Below, piece by piece: positions 8,865-17,335 of a DNA stretch of 64,000 bases; the stretch's first letter is position 1, and the number at the start of each line of letters is the position of its first letter. Source of the DNA: Roseinatronobacter bogoriensis DSM 18756 (lineage in GTDB: Bacteria > Pseudomonadota > Alphaproteobacteria > Rhodobacterales > Rhodobacteraceae); the NCBI RefSeq assembly GCF_004366635.1, contig NZ_SORN01000003.1, positions 186,001 through 250,000 on the forward strand, given 5' to 3'. The position numbers and the translations under genes were made by a program. Under the pieces are notes generated by a model. It did not search any database. It worked only from the letters and a program-made list of their open reading frames with translations, and was not told the DNA's origin.

Positions 8865-9302
8865 TCAATCCATCACCGCCTCTAGACCCGCTTCACCAAT
8901 CAGGCGGTAGACCCAGGCCATTGTGCCGTCTTCAAGTTCCATAAGGTCACGGCGATATCTTCTTCCGGTCCGCTCATACCGGTCAAGGCGGACCATCTCG
9001 TCCGGGGTGACGCGAAACCGCACGCCATTCAACACAAGATCAGGCGCATCACGCAAATCGCGCCGGTGGCGCTGCCAACCGCGCAGCGCGGCAGGCTCGG
9101 CAGGTGCATGACGGCCCAACACCACAAACCGCACGACCGGGTTGGTCAGTGTCGCAAAGCCAAAGACATAAGCATCTTCATCCGGCGGGGGAGGGGCGTT
9201 TGCGTCCAGTCGCGGCAGATAGACCGGCGCGCGGGTTATCATCAGCCAAGACAATAAAATCAGCACCGCAGGAAGGATGAATTTCAAGTTAAAACCAAGC
9301 AT
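8865..9302 (-). CDS. Gamma-glutamylcyclotransferase/AIG2-like protein with N-terminal membrane anchor
   Basis: 145 residues. Residues ~5-25 are a single hydrophobic segment (FILPAVLILLSWLMI), followed by a proline-rich linker and a compact AIG2/GGCT-like domain: YVFGFATLTNP replaces the usual YGSL substrate loop, and later come ALRGWQRHRRD, DEMVRLDRYE (with the catalytic-type Asp/Glu) and the C-terminal VYRL strand. The family cuts gamma-glutamyl amides by cyclisation. It is the promoter-proximal gene of the pair with the amidoligase, so it may reverse or trim that enzyme's product at the membrane. The anchor is unusual for the family. Confidence 0.75.
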   Translation of the reverse strand: MLGFNLKFILPAVLILLSWLMITRAPVYLPRLDANAPPPPDEDAYVFGFATLTNPVVRFVVLGRHAPAEPAALRGWQRHRRDLRDAPDLVLNGVRFRVTPDEMVRLDRYERTGRRYRRDLMELEDGTMAWVYRLIGEAGLEAVMD

Positions 9303-9443
9303 ATGATTTCATATAGTGGTCAAATCACTTTCGCCATCTTTTCGTGATCGACAACCCTGAAGGGTCGCGATCCTGCGCTTTGCAGCGACGGCTGCACTGA
9401 CCGGCCCCTAGCCATGATGCGGCAGTTGATACATTGGGCTACT

Positions 9444-9741
9444 GCTCTGCACCTGCCACAAGATACCCAACGACTGCTTCGAGGGCGTTGCGGAGGTCGA
9501 TGGTTTCAGTAAGCCGTGAAGCGTCGGGCCGCGGTGCGGCGATCCACCGCATAATCTGTAGCGCTTTATGCTGGCCAAGTCCCAGCGATATCTGATCTGA
9601 GCGCTTGGGGCAGCCAAATCGCCGTGCCGAGGGGGCGGCCCGGCGATGCGCGGCGGCCTTCGGCCTTGATTCCGCGCAACTGACCGTCCGTAAAGCCCCG
9701 CATAGCTGACTGTCGACGCAAGTTTCGCCAAGTGCAGAGCA
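9444..9741. mobile_element. MITE-like element copy B (298 bp) in the 9303-9753 gap
   Basis: The ends are TGCTCTGCACCTG (9444-9456) and CAAGTGCAGAGCA (9729-9741), inverted repeats of 13 bp with one mismatch, and both are flanked by CTAC (9440-9443 and 9742-9745), a 4-bp target duplication. The interior (9521-9677) shares long runs with the element at 30840-31159, for example GCGCTTTATGCTGGCCAAG and GGCGGCCCGGCGATGCGCGG. There is no transposase ORF; the conserved frame is broken by stops. It lies 12 bases past the leuB stop codon. The remainder of the gap (9303-9439) shows no gene. Confidence 0.75.
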
Positions 9742-9753
9742 CTACGGCGTGGC

Positions 9754-10857
9754 TTAGATGCTTGCGTCAAGTGCTGCAAGAATTGCGTCACCCATGCCGC
9801 TGGTTGAAACCGGTGTGCCGCCATCCGGCCCCATCAGGTCCGCCGTGCGCGCGCCATCGGCCAGCACCTTTTCAATCGCCGCTTCCAGGCGTGCTGCTTC
9901 CTCGCCCTGATCGAAGCTGTAACGCAGCGCCATGGCGAAGCTGAGGATACAGGCAATCGGGTTGGCCTTGCCCTGCCCCGCAATGTCGGGGGCGGAACCG
10001 TGGACGGGTTCATACAGCGCCTTGGGCCGACCATTCGCCATTGGCGCACCAAGGCTGGCAGATGGGAGCATCCCAAGCGAGCCCGTCAGCATGGCCGCCA
10101 GATCGGACAACAGGTCGCCGAACAGGTTATCGGTCACGATCACATCAAACTGCTTGGGCCAGCGGGTCAATTGCATGGCACCTGCATCGGCATACATATG
10201 GCTCAACTCGACCTCGGGGTAGTCCTTGCCCACTTCGGTAACGACTTCGCGCCACAAAATGCCCGATTCCATGACATTGGCTTTTTCCATCGAGCAAAGC
10301 TTCTTGTCGCGCCGCATTGCCAATTCAAAAGCCGACCGTGCGACGCGCGCAATCTCGGATTCCGTGTAGCGCTGCGTGTTGATGCCAACGCGTTCGTTGC
10401 CTTCTTTGAAAATCCCGCGCGGTTCCCCGAAATAGACACCCGATGTCAGTTCGCGCACGATCATGATATCCAGACCGGCCACAACGTCTTTCTTCAGCGA
10501 CGAGAAATCTGCCAGTGCATCAAAGCATTGCGCCGGGCGCAGGTTGGAAAACAGGTCCATTTCCTTGCGCAGACGCAACAGCCCGCGTTCGGGTTTTACA
10601 CTGAAATCCAGCACATCATATTTCGGCCCACCCACGGCCCCCAGAAGTACGGCATCTGCGGCTTGTGCCTTGGCCATTGTGTCGTCATGCAGCGGTGTTC
10701 CATGAAGATCATAGGCCGCACCGCCGACCAGATCTTCGCTTACATCAAATACAATGCCACGCTTTGCGCCGAACCAGTCAATGATCTTGCGGACCTCAGC
10801 CATCACTTCGGGGCCAATCCCGTCGCCGGGCAAAATGAGCAGGGAAGGGTTGGTCAT
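9754..10857 (-). CDS. leuB: 3-isopropylmalate dehydrogenase
   Basis: 367 residues from the ATG at 10857, chosen because GAGAGGAAAT lies just upstream and the product then starts MTNPSLLILPGDGIGPEVM like its homologues; an in-frame start nine codons earlier lacks support. LLGAVGGPKYD, the substrate-arginine region and DNLFGDLLSDLAAML with the metal-binding aspartates are all present. It oxidises and decarboxylates 3-isopropylmalate with NAD+ in leucine synthesis in the cytosol. leuC/leuD are not in the window. The MITE-like copy B sits directly downstream of its stop. Confidence 0.96.
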   Translation of the reverse strand: MTNPSLLILPGDGIGPEVMAEVRKIIDWFGAKRGIVFDVSEDLVGGAAYDLHGTPLHDDTMAKAQAADAVLLGAVGGPKYDVLDFSVKPERGLLRLRKEMDLFSNLRPAQCFDALADFSSLKKDVVAGLDIMIVRELTSGVYFGEPRGIFKEGNERVGINTQRYTESEIARVARSAFELAMRRDKKLCSMEKANVMESGILWREVVTEVGKDYPEVELSHMYADAGAMQLTRWPKQFDVIVTDNLFGDLLSDLAAMLTGSLGMLPSASLGAPMANGRPKALYEPVHGSAPDIAGQGKANPIACILSFAMALRYSFDQGEEAARLEAAIEKVLADGARTADLMGPDGGTPVSTSGMGDAILAALDASI

Positions 10858-10989
10858 CGGATTTCCTCTCGCTTGTTTGTCCACTGGCTAGAGCCTGATC
10901 ACAGGGGCGTCAAGAGAGGGGGCGCGGGCTTTGGCCGGAATGGCAGTCTGTGATATGATCTGCTTCCAACTTTGAGAGGAGGTCACGAT

Positions 10990-11172
10990 ATGCCCAGACA
11001 TCTGATCGACACCCCACGCGAAACACAGGATACACGGCTTGGCCGGTTCTTGCAGATTCTGCGCAGCAATGCGCCCCACCACAGTACGCGGAAACTGGTC
11101 ACGCGTCTGCGTGCCCGCAACGACCAACGGCTTGCAGCTTATGCTCGGATCGCGCGCGGTCGGCAGGCGTAA
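10990..11172 (+). CDS. Small basic hypothetical protein
   Basis: 60 codons starting MPRHLIDTPRETQD. A strong ribosome-binding site (GAGAGGAGGT) ends five bases before the ATG, which is the main reason to call it. The product is very rich in Arg and His, has no membrane segment or known motif, and looks mostly helical. It is divergent from leuB and convergent with kdsA. I do not recognise the family. A DNA- or RNA-binding role would be pure guesswork. Confidence 0.6.
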   Translation: MPRHLIDTPRETQDTRLGRFLQILRSNAPHHSTRKLVTRLRARNDQRLAAYARIARGRQA

Positions 11173-11209
11173 GGCGGGGAAGCGGTAGAATAGGCTCGCG
11201 CGTTACAAC

Positions 11210-12037
11210 CTACCGCTCCATGCCAGATTTGGTCAGCGCGTCATATCCTTGCAACTGCGCCAAAAGCCCTGCCATCTGATCCAGCGGCACCATGTTCGGC
11301 CCGTCTGAGGGCGCGCTATCGGGTGCCTCATGCGTTTCGATGAACACTCCGGCGCACCCTACCGCCAGCGCTGCACGGGCAAGGGGGGGCACAAATTCGC
11401 GTTGTCCGCCTGAACTGGTGCCCTGCCTGCCGGGTTGCTGGACAGAATGGGTGGCGTCAAAGATGACCGGATAGCCTGTTTGCGCCATGATCGGCAGCGC
11501 GCGCAGGTCGGATACCAGCGCATTATAGCCAAATGATGTGCCACGTTCGCACAGCATGATCTGCGTGTTCCCGCTGGACGCAACCTTCTCAGCCACATGT
11601 TTCATATCCCAGGGGGCGAGAAACTGCCCTTTCTTGATATTGACCACGCGCCCTGTGGCACCAGCGGCCAGTAGCAGGTCCGTCTGACGGCACAGAAAGG
11701 CGGGAATTTGCAGCACATCGCAGGTTTCGGCAACAGGCGCGCATTGCGCCGCTTCATGCACATCGGTCAGCACCGGGCAGCCGAATTCAGCCCGGATATG
11801 GCCCAGTATGTCCAGCCCCTTGCCCATACCGGGGCCGCGCTGGCCCGACAGGCTGGACCGGTTGGCCTTGTCAAAACTGGCCTTGAAGATGAACCCGATG
11901 CCAAGCTGCGCGCAGAGCTCTGACAAGGTGCCGGCGATCCGCCGCGCGTGATCGAGGGTTTCCAACTGGCACGGCCCTGAAATCAGGACGAAGGGCAGGG
12001 TATTGCCAATGCTGATCTGGCCTATCTGTATGTTCAT
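11210..12037 (-). CDS. kdsA: 3-deoxy-8-phosphooctulonate synthase
   Basis: 275 residues. ISGPCQLE, the FKASFDKANRSS loop and GPGMGKGL are the phosphoenolpyruvate and arabinose-5-phosphate binding motifs of KDO-8-phosphate synthase. It condenses the two to make KDO-8-P for the lipopolysaccharide core. The ATG overlaps the stop of kdsB by four bases (12034-12037), so the two are translationally coupled and supply successive parts of the CMP-KDO pathway. Confidence 0.96.
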   Translation of the reverse strand: MNIQIGQISIGNTLPFVLISGPCQLETLDHARRIAGTLSELCAQLGIGFIFKASFDKANRSSLSGQRGPGMGKGLDILGHIRAEFGCPVLTDVHEAAQCAPVAETCDVLQIPAFLCRQTDLLLAAGATGRVVNIKKGQFLAPWDMKHVAEKVASSGNTQIMLCERGTSFGYNALVSDLRALPIMAQTGYPVIFDATHSVQQPGRQGTSSGGQREFVPPLARAALAVGCAGVFIETHEAPDSAPSDGPNMVPLDQMAGLLAQLQGYDALTKSGMER

Positions 12038-12834
12038 GCGATCCCTTCACGGCGCAACACGGCCTCTATGCGGGCAACATCTTCGGGGTTGTTCAATTCC
12101 CAGAATTCATGGCCTCTTGCGTCCACCTCGACGCAGGTGATTGGCTGACCATGATACAGAAAGCGCAACTGCTCCAACCCTTCGAGGGTTTCCAGATCAC
12201 AAGCCCCTGCACTGATATACCGCGCCAGCGCCTTTGGCGTGTAGGCGTAAACCCCCACATGATGAAAGGCGGGAACCTGCTCTGTTCGGGCATAGCTGCG
12301 ACCAGTATAGGGCAACACTTCCTTCGAGAAATACAGCGCCTGCCCTTGCGCGGTCATCACCGCAGTCGTGCCGCCTACCCGACCGACGCGGCGGTCGTCG
12401 ACAAAGCGGGCATAGGTTTCAGGGGTCAGGCGCAGCACGGGTGTCGCAACCTCTGCTCCGGCTTCGATGGCCGAAATCAATGCGGACACAAACCATGCAG
12501 GCGTCAGCAGCGCATCGCCTTGCAGGTTCACCACCACGCGCGGCACAATACCCAGCCGCGCCAGCGCATCGGCGCAACGTTCCGTGCCATTAGCACAAGC
12601 AATGTCGGTCATGACAACATTCGCGCCAAAGGCGCGCGCGGCATCTGCGATACGTTCATCATCTGTGGCAACATAAACGGCATCCACCCCACTGACCGAT
12701 AGGGCCGCGCGCCAGCTGCGCTCGATCAGGGTGCGGCTGTCGCCACTGGCCCCGCGCAGCCCGACCAATGGCTTGCCCGGATACCGTGTGGAGGCGTAGC
12801 GCGCCGGAATGATGATGACAGTTTCGGGCGACAT
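12034..12834 (-). CDS. kdsB: 3-deoxy-manno-octulosonate cytidylyltransferase (CMP-KDO synthetase)
   Basis: 266 residues. The N-terminal IPARYASTRYPGKPL is the nucleotide-binding signature of KdsB, and ATDDERI and VVNLQGDALL follow as expected (the usual LQGDEPL reads LQGDALL here). The enzyme activates KDO with CTP for transfer to lipid A. AGAGGA lies six bases before the ATG. It is the first gene of the kdsB-kdsA unit. Confidence 0.93.
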   Translation of the reverse strand: MSPETVIIIPARYASTRYPGKPLVGLRGASGDSRTLIERSWRAALSVSGVDAVYVATDDERIADAARAFGANVVMTDIACANGTERCADALARLGIVPRVVVNLQGDALLTPAWFVSALISAIEAGAEVATPVLRLTPETYARFVDDRRVGRVGGTTAVMTAQGQALYFSKEVLPYTGRSYARTEQVPAFHHVGVYAYTPKALARYISAGACDLETLEGLEQLRFLYHGQPITCVEVDARGHEFWELNNPEDVARIEAVLRREGIA

Positions 12835-13086
12835 CTACAGTCCTCTTGCCTGTAATGGGCGTTGCCACCCACGCGCGCGTCTGGGGCGCGGCGCGGCAAG
12901 GAATGACTGCACCATATCCAACCCGCAAAAAATGAGGTTATCTGCGGTCAGATTGCCACGATTTCTGGTCTGTTGGGTCCACTGGAACACTACAAAACGG
13001 CCCTTTCGCGACCAGATTGACTCGGCGGCACGTTGGGCAAGGCTGTCGTGAAAGTCAATATTCAGGCAAGCATAAGTGCAAAGCAA
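12835..13086. other. Intergenic region upstream of kdsB, no gene seen
   Basis: About 250 bases between kdsB and the SBF transporter gene. A minus-strand frame is open through it and stops directly before the kdsB ATG, but it has no ribosome-binding site and no recognisable product. It presumably carries the kdsBA promoter. Confidence 0.5.
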
Positions 13087-14034
13087 TCAGGCCAGCTTCA
13101 ACCGCATCCTTGCATAGACCCACCCCATCACGGCAGGGGTAAGATACATGGGTATCTGATACAGGCCGATGAACAACAGCAGATCACTGGCCAGCGCAGG
13201 TGGCAACACCCCCAGAAACAAGGCAATATTGCGGTTTCCTGCCGCCTGGCTGATCGCGGCGGCCTGCGCATGTGGCAGCTTTTGGTATGTGCCCAACAAG
13301 CTTGCCAACTGAAGCCCGAACCCCAGCCCAAGCACGAGCAGCAAAAGCCCCCACGCCCCTATTCCGGCCAGTAGCGCAGGGCCGACGGCCCCCATCAGTG
13401 CAATCACGATCAGCGCAAGCAGCAGGGTTGTGCAGCCGTCTATTACTATCAGGCTGCGCGCATTGGCCGTAACAATCTTGCGGGCGCGCAACCACAAACC
13501 CAGCGCGCCCGCAAGCGCGATGACCGCCAGCAGGCGCAGCACAATGGAAAGCACTTCGGTGGGCGCACCAAGGCCGGGCATCAGCAAAAAGACGGGCAAA
13601 GCCGTGGCAGGCAGCAGCAGCGTTCCCATCACCAGTTGTCGCAATGCCACTGGCGCTGACGCCCCGGACATGATTGCAAGATTGGGGCTGCCGGTTATCG
13701 GGGCCGCCGCAAGGACCAGCACAAGGCCAAAGGCAAGGACCGAGTCAACCTGAAGTAAACGCAGTGCCAAAACGGCAAAGCAGGGCAGAAGAAGTTGAAG
13801 GACAAGAACCGTTAATAGCCCTGTGCGCCAGCCCGCAAGCCCCGCCCGCACACCATCTGGCCCCAGCCGCAGCACCGCTAGAAACAACAGCGTCACCACC
13901 ACGGGCGCGACAAGGGCTTGCAAAATGCCAGCCAGGTCCGGCAAGGCCACGCCTGCCAGTACCCCAAGACCCAGACCCGCCAGCAAAACCAGCCGCCCGC
14001 TGCGAGCAAGCCATTCCAGCGCCCTGATGATCAT
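13087..14034 (-). CDS. Sodium/bile-acid symporter (SBF/BASS)-like membrane transporter
   Basis: 315 residues from the ATG at 14034 (MIIRALEWLARSGRLV). The product is almost wholly hydrophobic, with 9 or 10 predicted helices. The segment AAPITGSPNLAIMSGAS and the later LPHAQAAAISQAAGNRNIAL resemble the two crossover motifs of the BASS fold (ArsB/ACR3, bile-acid symporters). It should be a secondary transporter for an organic anion; the substrate is not predictable. It is on the same strand as cobO, 78 bases downstream, but probably not functionally linked. Confidence 0.75.
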   Translation of the reverse strand: MIIRALEWLARSGRLVLLAGLGLGVLAGVALPDLAGILQALVAPVVVTLLFLAVLRLGPDGVRAGLAGWRTGLLTVLVLQLLLPCFAVLALRLLQVDSVLAFGLVLVLAAAPITGSPNLAIMSGASAPVALRQLVMGTLLLPATALPVFLLMPGLGAPTEVLSIVLRLLAVIALAGALGLWLRARKIVTANARSLIVIDGCTTLLLALIVIALMGAVGPALLAGIGAWGLLLLVLGLGFGLQLASLLGTYQKLPHAQAAAISQAAGNRNIALFLGVLPPALASDLLLFIGLYQIPMYLTPAVMGWVYARMRLKLA

Positions 14035-14112
14035 GGCGCGCCCCTGTTTTCCCCGCCTGCCTTGGTCATGACAGTTTATGCGCAAAGGCCGCAGGGTTTT
14101 GCGCCAGTTGTC

Positions 14113-14727
14113 TCAGAATTCGACACCTTTCTGCGCCTTGATCCCCTCGCGGAACGGGTGCTTGACCAGCGTCATTTCTGTGACCAGATCTGCCAGCTCG
14201 ATCAGCTCGGGCTTTGCATTCCGACCGGTCAGGACCACATGCGTCATCTCTGGCTTTTCGTCGCGCAGAAAAGCGATGACTTCGTCCAGCGGCAAGTAGT
14301 CGTAGCGCAAGGCAATGTTGATCTCATCGAGCAGGACCATACGGATGGTTGGGTCGCGGATAAGGTCTTTCGCTTGCTCCCACCCTGCGCGCGCAGCGGC
14401 GATGTCGCGGTCACGGTCCTGCGTGTCCCATGTGAAGCCTTCGCCAGAGACGACGAATCTGCATTCTTCGGGAAAATTCTTGCGCAGGAATTCACGCTCG
14501 CCGGTGACCCAGTTGCCCTTGATGAACTGAACGACCGCGCAGGGCATTTCATGCGCGATACAGCGCATGATCATCCCGAACCCGGAAGAGGACTTGCCCT
14601 TGCCCGCCCCTGTATGCACGACGATAAGACCTTTTTCACCGGTCTTGGTTTCCATCATCTTGCCGCGCGCGGCCTTGATCTTCTTCATCTTTTCACGGTG
14701 GCGGGCGGCGTCGTCGGGTTCCGTCAT
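14113..14727 (-). CDS. cobO: Cob(I)yrinic acid a,c-diamide adenosyltransferase
   Basis: 204 residues from the ATG at 14727, preceded by AAGGACAG; the longer frame upstream lacks homology. The P-loop TGAGKGKS is at residues 39-46, and IKGNWVTGERE and VLLDEINIALRYDYL are conserved in CobO/BtuR. It adds the 5'-deoxyadenosyl group to the cobalt of the corrinoid in cobalamin synthesis and salvage. B12 is needed by BchE and possibly PpaA of this same window. No cobalamin riboswitch is visible upstream. Confidence 0.94.
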   Translation of the reverse strand: MTEPDDAARHREKMKKIKAARGKMMETKTGEKGLIVVHTGAGKGKSSSGFGMIMRCIAHEMPCAVVQFIKGNWVTGEREFLRKNFPEECRFVVSGEGFTWDTQDRDRDIAAARAGWEQAKDLIRDPTIRMVLLDEINIALRYDYLPLDEVIAFLRDEKPEMTHVVLTGRNAKPELIELADLVTEMTLVKHPFREGIKAQKGVEF

Positions 14728-14973
14728 GAATATCTGTCCTTGTTGCAACATTTGGTGCAAGGCCCCGCGCGGGGAACATGTTTCCAGCTTGATCGGCTGC
14801 AACAGATTTCGCAAGCCTCAGATACGAAAGCAAGCACGCAACCTGATTTTGGCTGATTGCGCGCTTGTTGCTGCTTCATCCCCACATATTTTTGCATTGT
14901 ATACCATTGTGCACTGTTTACCTTGGCATAGAAACTGCTTATGGTGCGCGCATATTCAAGAGGGGTTTCTCGC
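14728..14973. other. Divergent control region cobO / icd
   Basis: About 245 bases with no gene. The half next to icd is AT-rich (ACATATTTTTGCATTG) and ends with the icd ribosome-binding site AAGAGGGG. No convincing -35/-10 pair or riboswitch fold could be fixed by eye. Confidence 0.5.
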
Positions 14974-17181
14974 ATGACTGACAAGACCATTCCCGATATC
15001 ATCTACACCAAGGTGGATGAGGCACCTGAACTGGCCTCTGCCTCGCTTTTGCCGATCATCCAGAGCTTTGCCTCTGCTGCGGGGATAAGTGTTGGTACCC
15101 GCGATATTTCGCTGGCAGGCCGCATCATCGCGGCGTTCCCCGAGTACCTGACCGAGGACCAGCGTATCAATGATGATCTGGCCGAATTGGGCGAGTTGGT
15201 AAAAACGCCTGAGGCGAATGTCATCAAGCTGCCGAATATCTCGGCCTCCGGCCCACAGTTGCTTGCCGCGATCAAAGAGTTGCAGGCGCAGGGCTATGCG
15301 CTGCCGGATTACCCCGACGCCCCCAGCACCGACGCCGAAAAAACCGCCCGCGCGCGCTATGACGCGATCAAGGGCTCCGCAGTGAACCCGGTTCTGCGCG
15401 AAGGCAATTCCGACCGCCGTGCCGCTGGCGCGGTCAAGCGCTTCGCACAGGCCAATCCGCACCGCATGGGCAAATGGGGTGCCGACAGCAAGACCGAAGT
15501 TTCCAGCATGAGCGGCGGCGACTTCTTCTCAAACGAAACCTCTGCGACACTGAAAGCCGCCACCAAGGCAAAAATCGTGCTGCAAGGCGCGGATGGGTCG
15601 GAGACTGTTTTAAAAGACGGGCTGTCCTATCCGGCTGGTACAGTTGTTGACGCCACCTTCATGTCAGCGCGTGCGCTGTCAGAGTTTCTGGATGCGGAAA
15701 TTGCGCGCACCAAGGAAAACGGCACGCTGTTTTCGCTGCATATGAAGGCCACGATGATGAAGGTCTCTGACCCGATTATCTTCGGTCATGCGGTGCGCGC
15801 CTGGCTCAAACCTGTGTTTGAGACGCATGGCGACAAGCTGGCCGCGCTTGGCGTGAACCCGAATTCCGGCCTTGGCGATCTGCTGAACCGCGTCAAGGAT
15901 GACGCTGCGATCATGGCTGATATTGATGCTGTAACAGCGGCGCGCCCGCCAATGTATATGGTGAATTCCGACAAGGGGATCACCAACCTGCATGTGCCGT
16001 CCGATGTGATTATCGACGCGTCCATGCCCGCGCTGATCCGCGCGGGTGGCAAGGGCTGGGGACCGGACGGGCAGGAACATGACACGAATTGCGTCATCCC
16101 TGACAATTCCTATGCGCCGGTCTATGACGAAACGATCAAATTCTTCAAAGCCAATGGCGCGCTTGACCCGGCGACGGCTGGTACGGTGCAGAATATCGGC
16201 CTGATGGCACAGAAGGCCGAAGAATACGGCAGCCACCCGACGACCTTTGAAATGCCGCAGGCTGGCACAGTCCGCATGGTGCTGGATGACGGCACGGTAT
16301 TGCATGAACACAAGGTGGAAGAAGGCGATATCTGGCGCGCGGCCTCTGCGCGCAAGGCGCCGATCGAGGATTGGGTGCAACTGGCGATTGATCGTCAGAA
16401 AGCCACTGGCTACCGCGCAATCTTCTGGCTGGATGAGAATCGCGCACATGACGCAGAGCTTATCGCCTATGTGAAACCGATCCTCGAGGCCGCAGGCGTT
16501 GCCGACAAATTCGAGATCATGGCCCCGCGCGAGGCGACCCGTGCCAGCCTGGAAACCATCACCAAGGGCGAGAATACGATTGCGATCACAGGCAATGTTC
16601 TGCGTGACTATCTGACTGATCTGTTCCCGATCCTTGAACTGGCCACCAGCGCCAAAATGCTGTCCATCGTCAAGCTGATGCAGGGCGGGGGCCTGTTCGA
16701 AACCGGCGCGGGCGGTTCAGCCCCGAAACATGTTCAGCAGTTGATGGAAGAAAACCATCTGCGCTGGGACAGCCTTGGTGAATTCTGCGCGCTGGGCGAA
16801 AGCTTCAAGTTTCTGGCCGATGCGCGTGGCAATGAAAAAGCGCGCCTACTGGGTGAAGCCGTTGAAGAGGCAACGCAAGGCATTCTGGACCATGATCGGT
16901 CCCCCGGTCGCAAGGTTGGCCAGCCTGACAACCGCCACAGCCACTACTGGTTTGCGCGTTACTGGGCCGAAGCTTTGGCCGCACAGGCCAAGGATGCAGC
17001 ACTTGCAGCGCACTTTGCCCCGATTGCCAAGGCGCTGGCTGATGGCGAAGCTGCAATCACACAGGAACTGTCCGCCGGGGCTGGCGCGGCGGTTGATTTG
17101 GGGGGCTATTACCACGGAGATTCTGCAAAAACCGCAGCGGTTATGCGCCCTTCAGCCACACTGAATGCGATAATCGGCTAA
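14974..17181 (+). CDS. icd: NADP-dependent isocitrate dehydrogenase, monomeric type
   Basis: 735 residues, the usual length of the monomeric class (the common dimeric enzyme is ~400-420). The start at 14974 (MTDKTIPDIIYTKVDEAP) has AAGAGGGG upstream. Segments such as NPVLREGNSDRRAA, KWGADSKTEV and GSAPKHVQQ are diagnostic for the monomeric enzyme. It converts isocitrate to 2-oxoglutarate in the TCA cycle and supplies NADPH. It forms its own unit, closed by a strong terminator. Confidence 0.96.
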   Translation: MTDKTIPDIIYTKVDEAPELASASLLPIIQSFASAAGISVGTRDISLAGRIIAAFPEYLTEDQRINDDLAELGELVKTPEANVIKLPNISASGPQLLAAIKELQAQGYALPDYPDAPSTDAEKTARARYDAIKGSAVNPVLREGNSDRRAAGAVKRFAQANPHRMGKWGADSKTEVSSMSGGDFFSNETSATLKAATKAKIVLQGADGSETVLKDGLSYPAGTVVDATFMSARALSEFLDAEIARTKENGTLFSLHMKATMMKVSDPIIFGHAVRAWLKPVFETHGDKLAALGVNPNSGLGDLLNRVKDDAAIMADIDAVTAARPPMYMVNSDKGITNLHVPSDVIIDASMPALIRAGGKGWGPDGQEHDTNCVIPDNSYAPVYDETIKFFKANGALDPATAGTVQNIGLMAQKAEEYGSHPTTFEMPQAGTVRMVLDDGTVLHEHKVEEGDIWRAASARKAPIEDWVQLAIDRQKATGYRAIFWLDENRAHDAELIAYVKPILEAAGVADKFEIMAPREATRASLETITKGENTIAITGNVLRDYLTDLFPILELATSAKMLSIVKLMQGGGLFETGAGGSAPKHVQQLMEENHLRWDSLGEFCALGESFKFLADARGNEKARLLGEAVEEATQGILDHDRSPGRKVGQPDNRHSHYWFARYWAEALAAQAKDAALAAHFAPIAKALADGEAAITQELSAGAGAAVDLGGYYHGDSAKTAAVMRPSATLNAIIG

Positions 17182-17203
17182 TTTTACTGTAATCGTGCCA
17201 TAT

Positions 17204-17232
17204 GCCCCGGTCTTCGTGACCGGGGCTTTTTT
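17204..17232 (+). terminator. Intrinsic terminator of icd
   Basis: GCCCCGGTC pairs with GACCGGGGC across a TTCGT loop and is followed by six Ts. Confidence 0.93.
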
Positions 17233-17269
17233 GCAGCTTACCTCATTGGCTGCGTTGCGAGTTTCAGCC

Positions 17270-17305
17270 GTAGGGCAAAAGAAAGAGCCGCGCAAAGCGC
17301 GGCTC
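17270..17305 (-). terminator. Intrinsic terminator of the bactofilin gene
   Basis: On the minus strand GAGCCGCGC (17305-17297) pairs with GCGCGGCTC (17293-17285), followed by TTTCTTTTG. It lies about 30 bases after the bactofilin stop. Confidence 0.85.
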
Positions 17306-17335
17306 CGACGGTGTCTGATTAATGCAGAGTGTCGC

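Noticed and set aside
7845..8885. 346-codon open frame antisense to the amidoligase gene
   Set aside because: The product is Arg/Gln/His-rich without domain pattern, while the minus strand encodes a clear enzyme family.
12835..13086. 83-codon frame directly before and in frame with kdsB
   Set aside because: It ends with a stop next to the kdsB ATG and has no ribosome-binding site or family resemblance; kdsB itself has a good site in this stretch.
14728..14973. Cobalamin riboswitch before cobO
   Set aside because: No B12-box sequence or compatible fold could be found.
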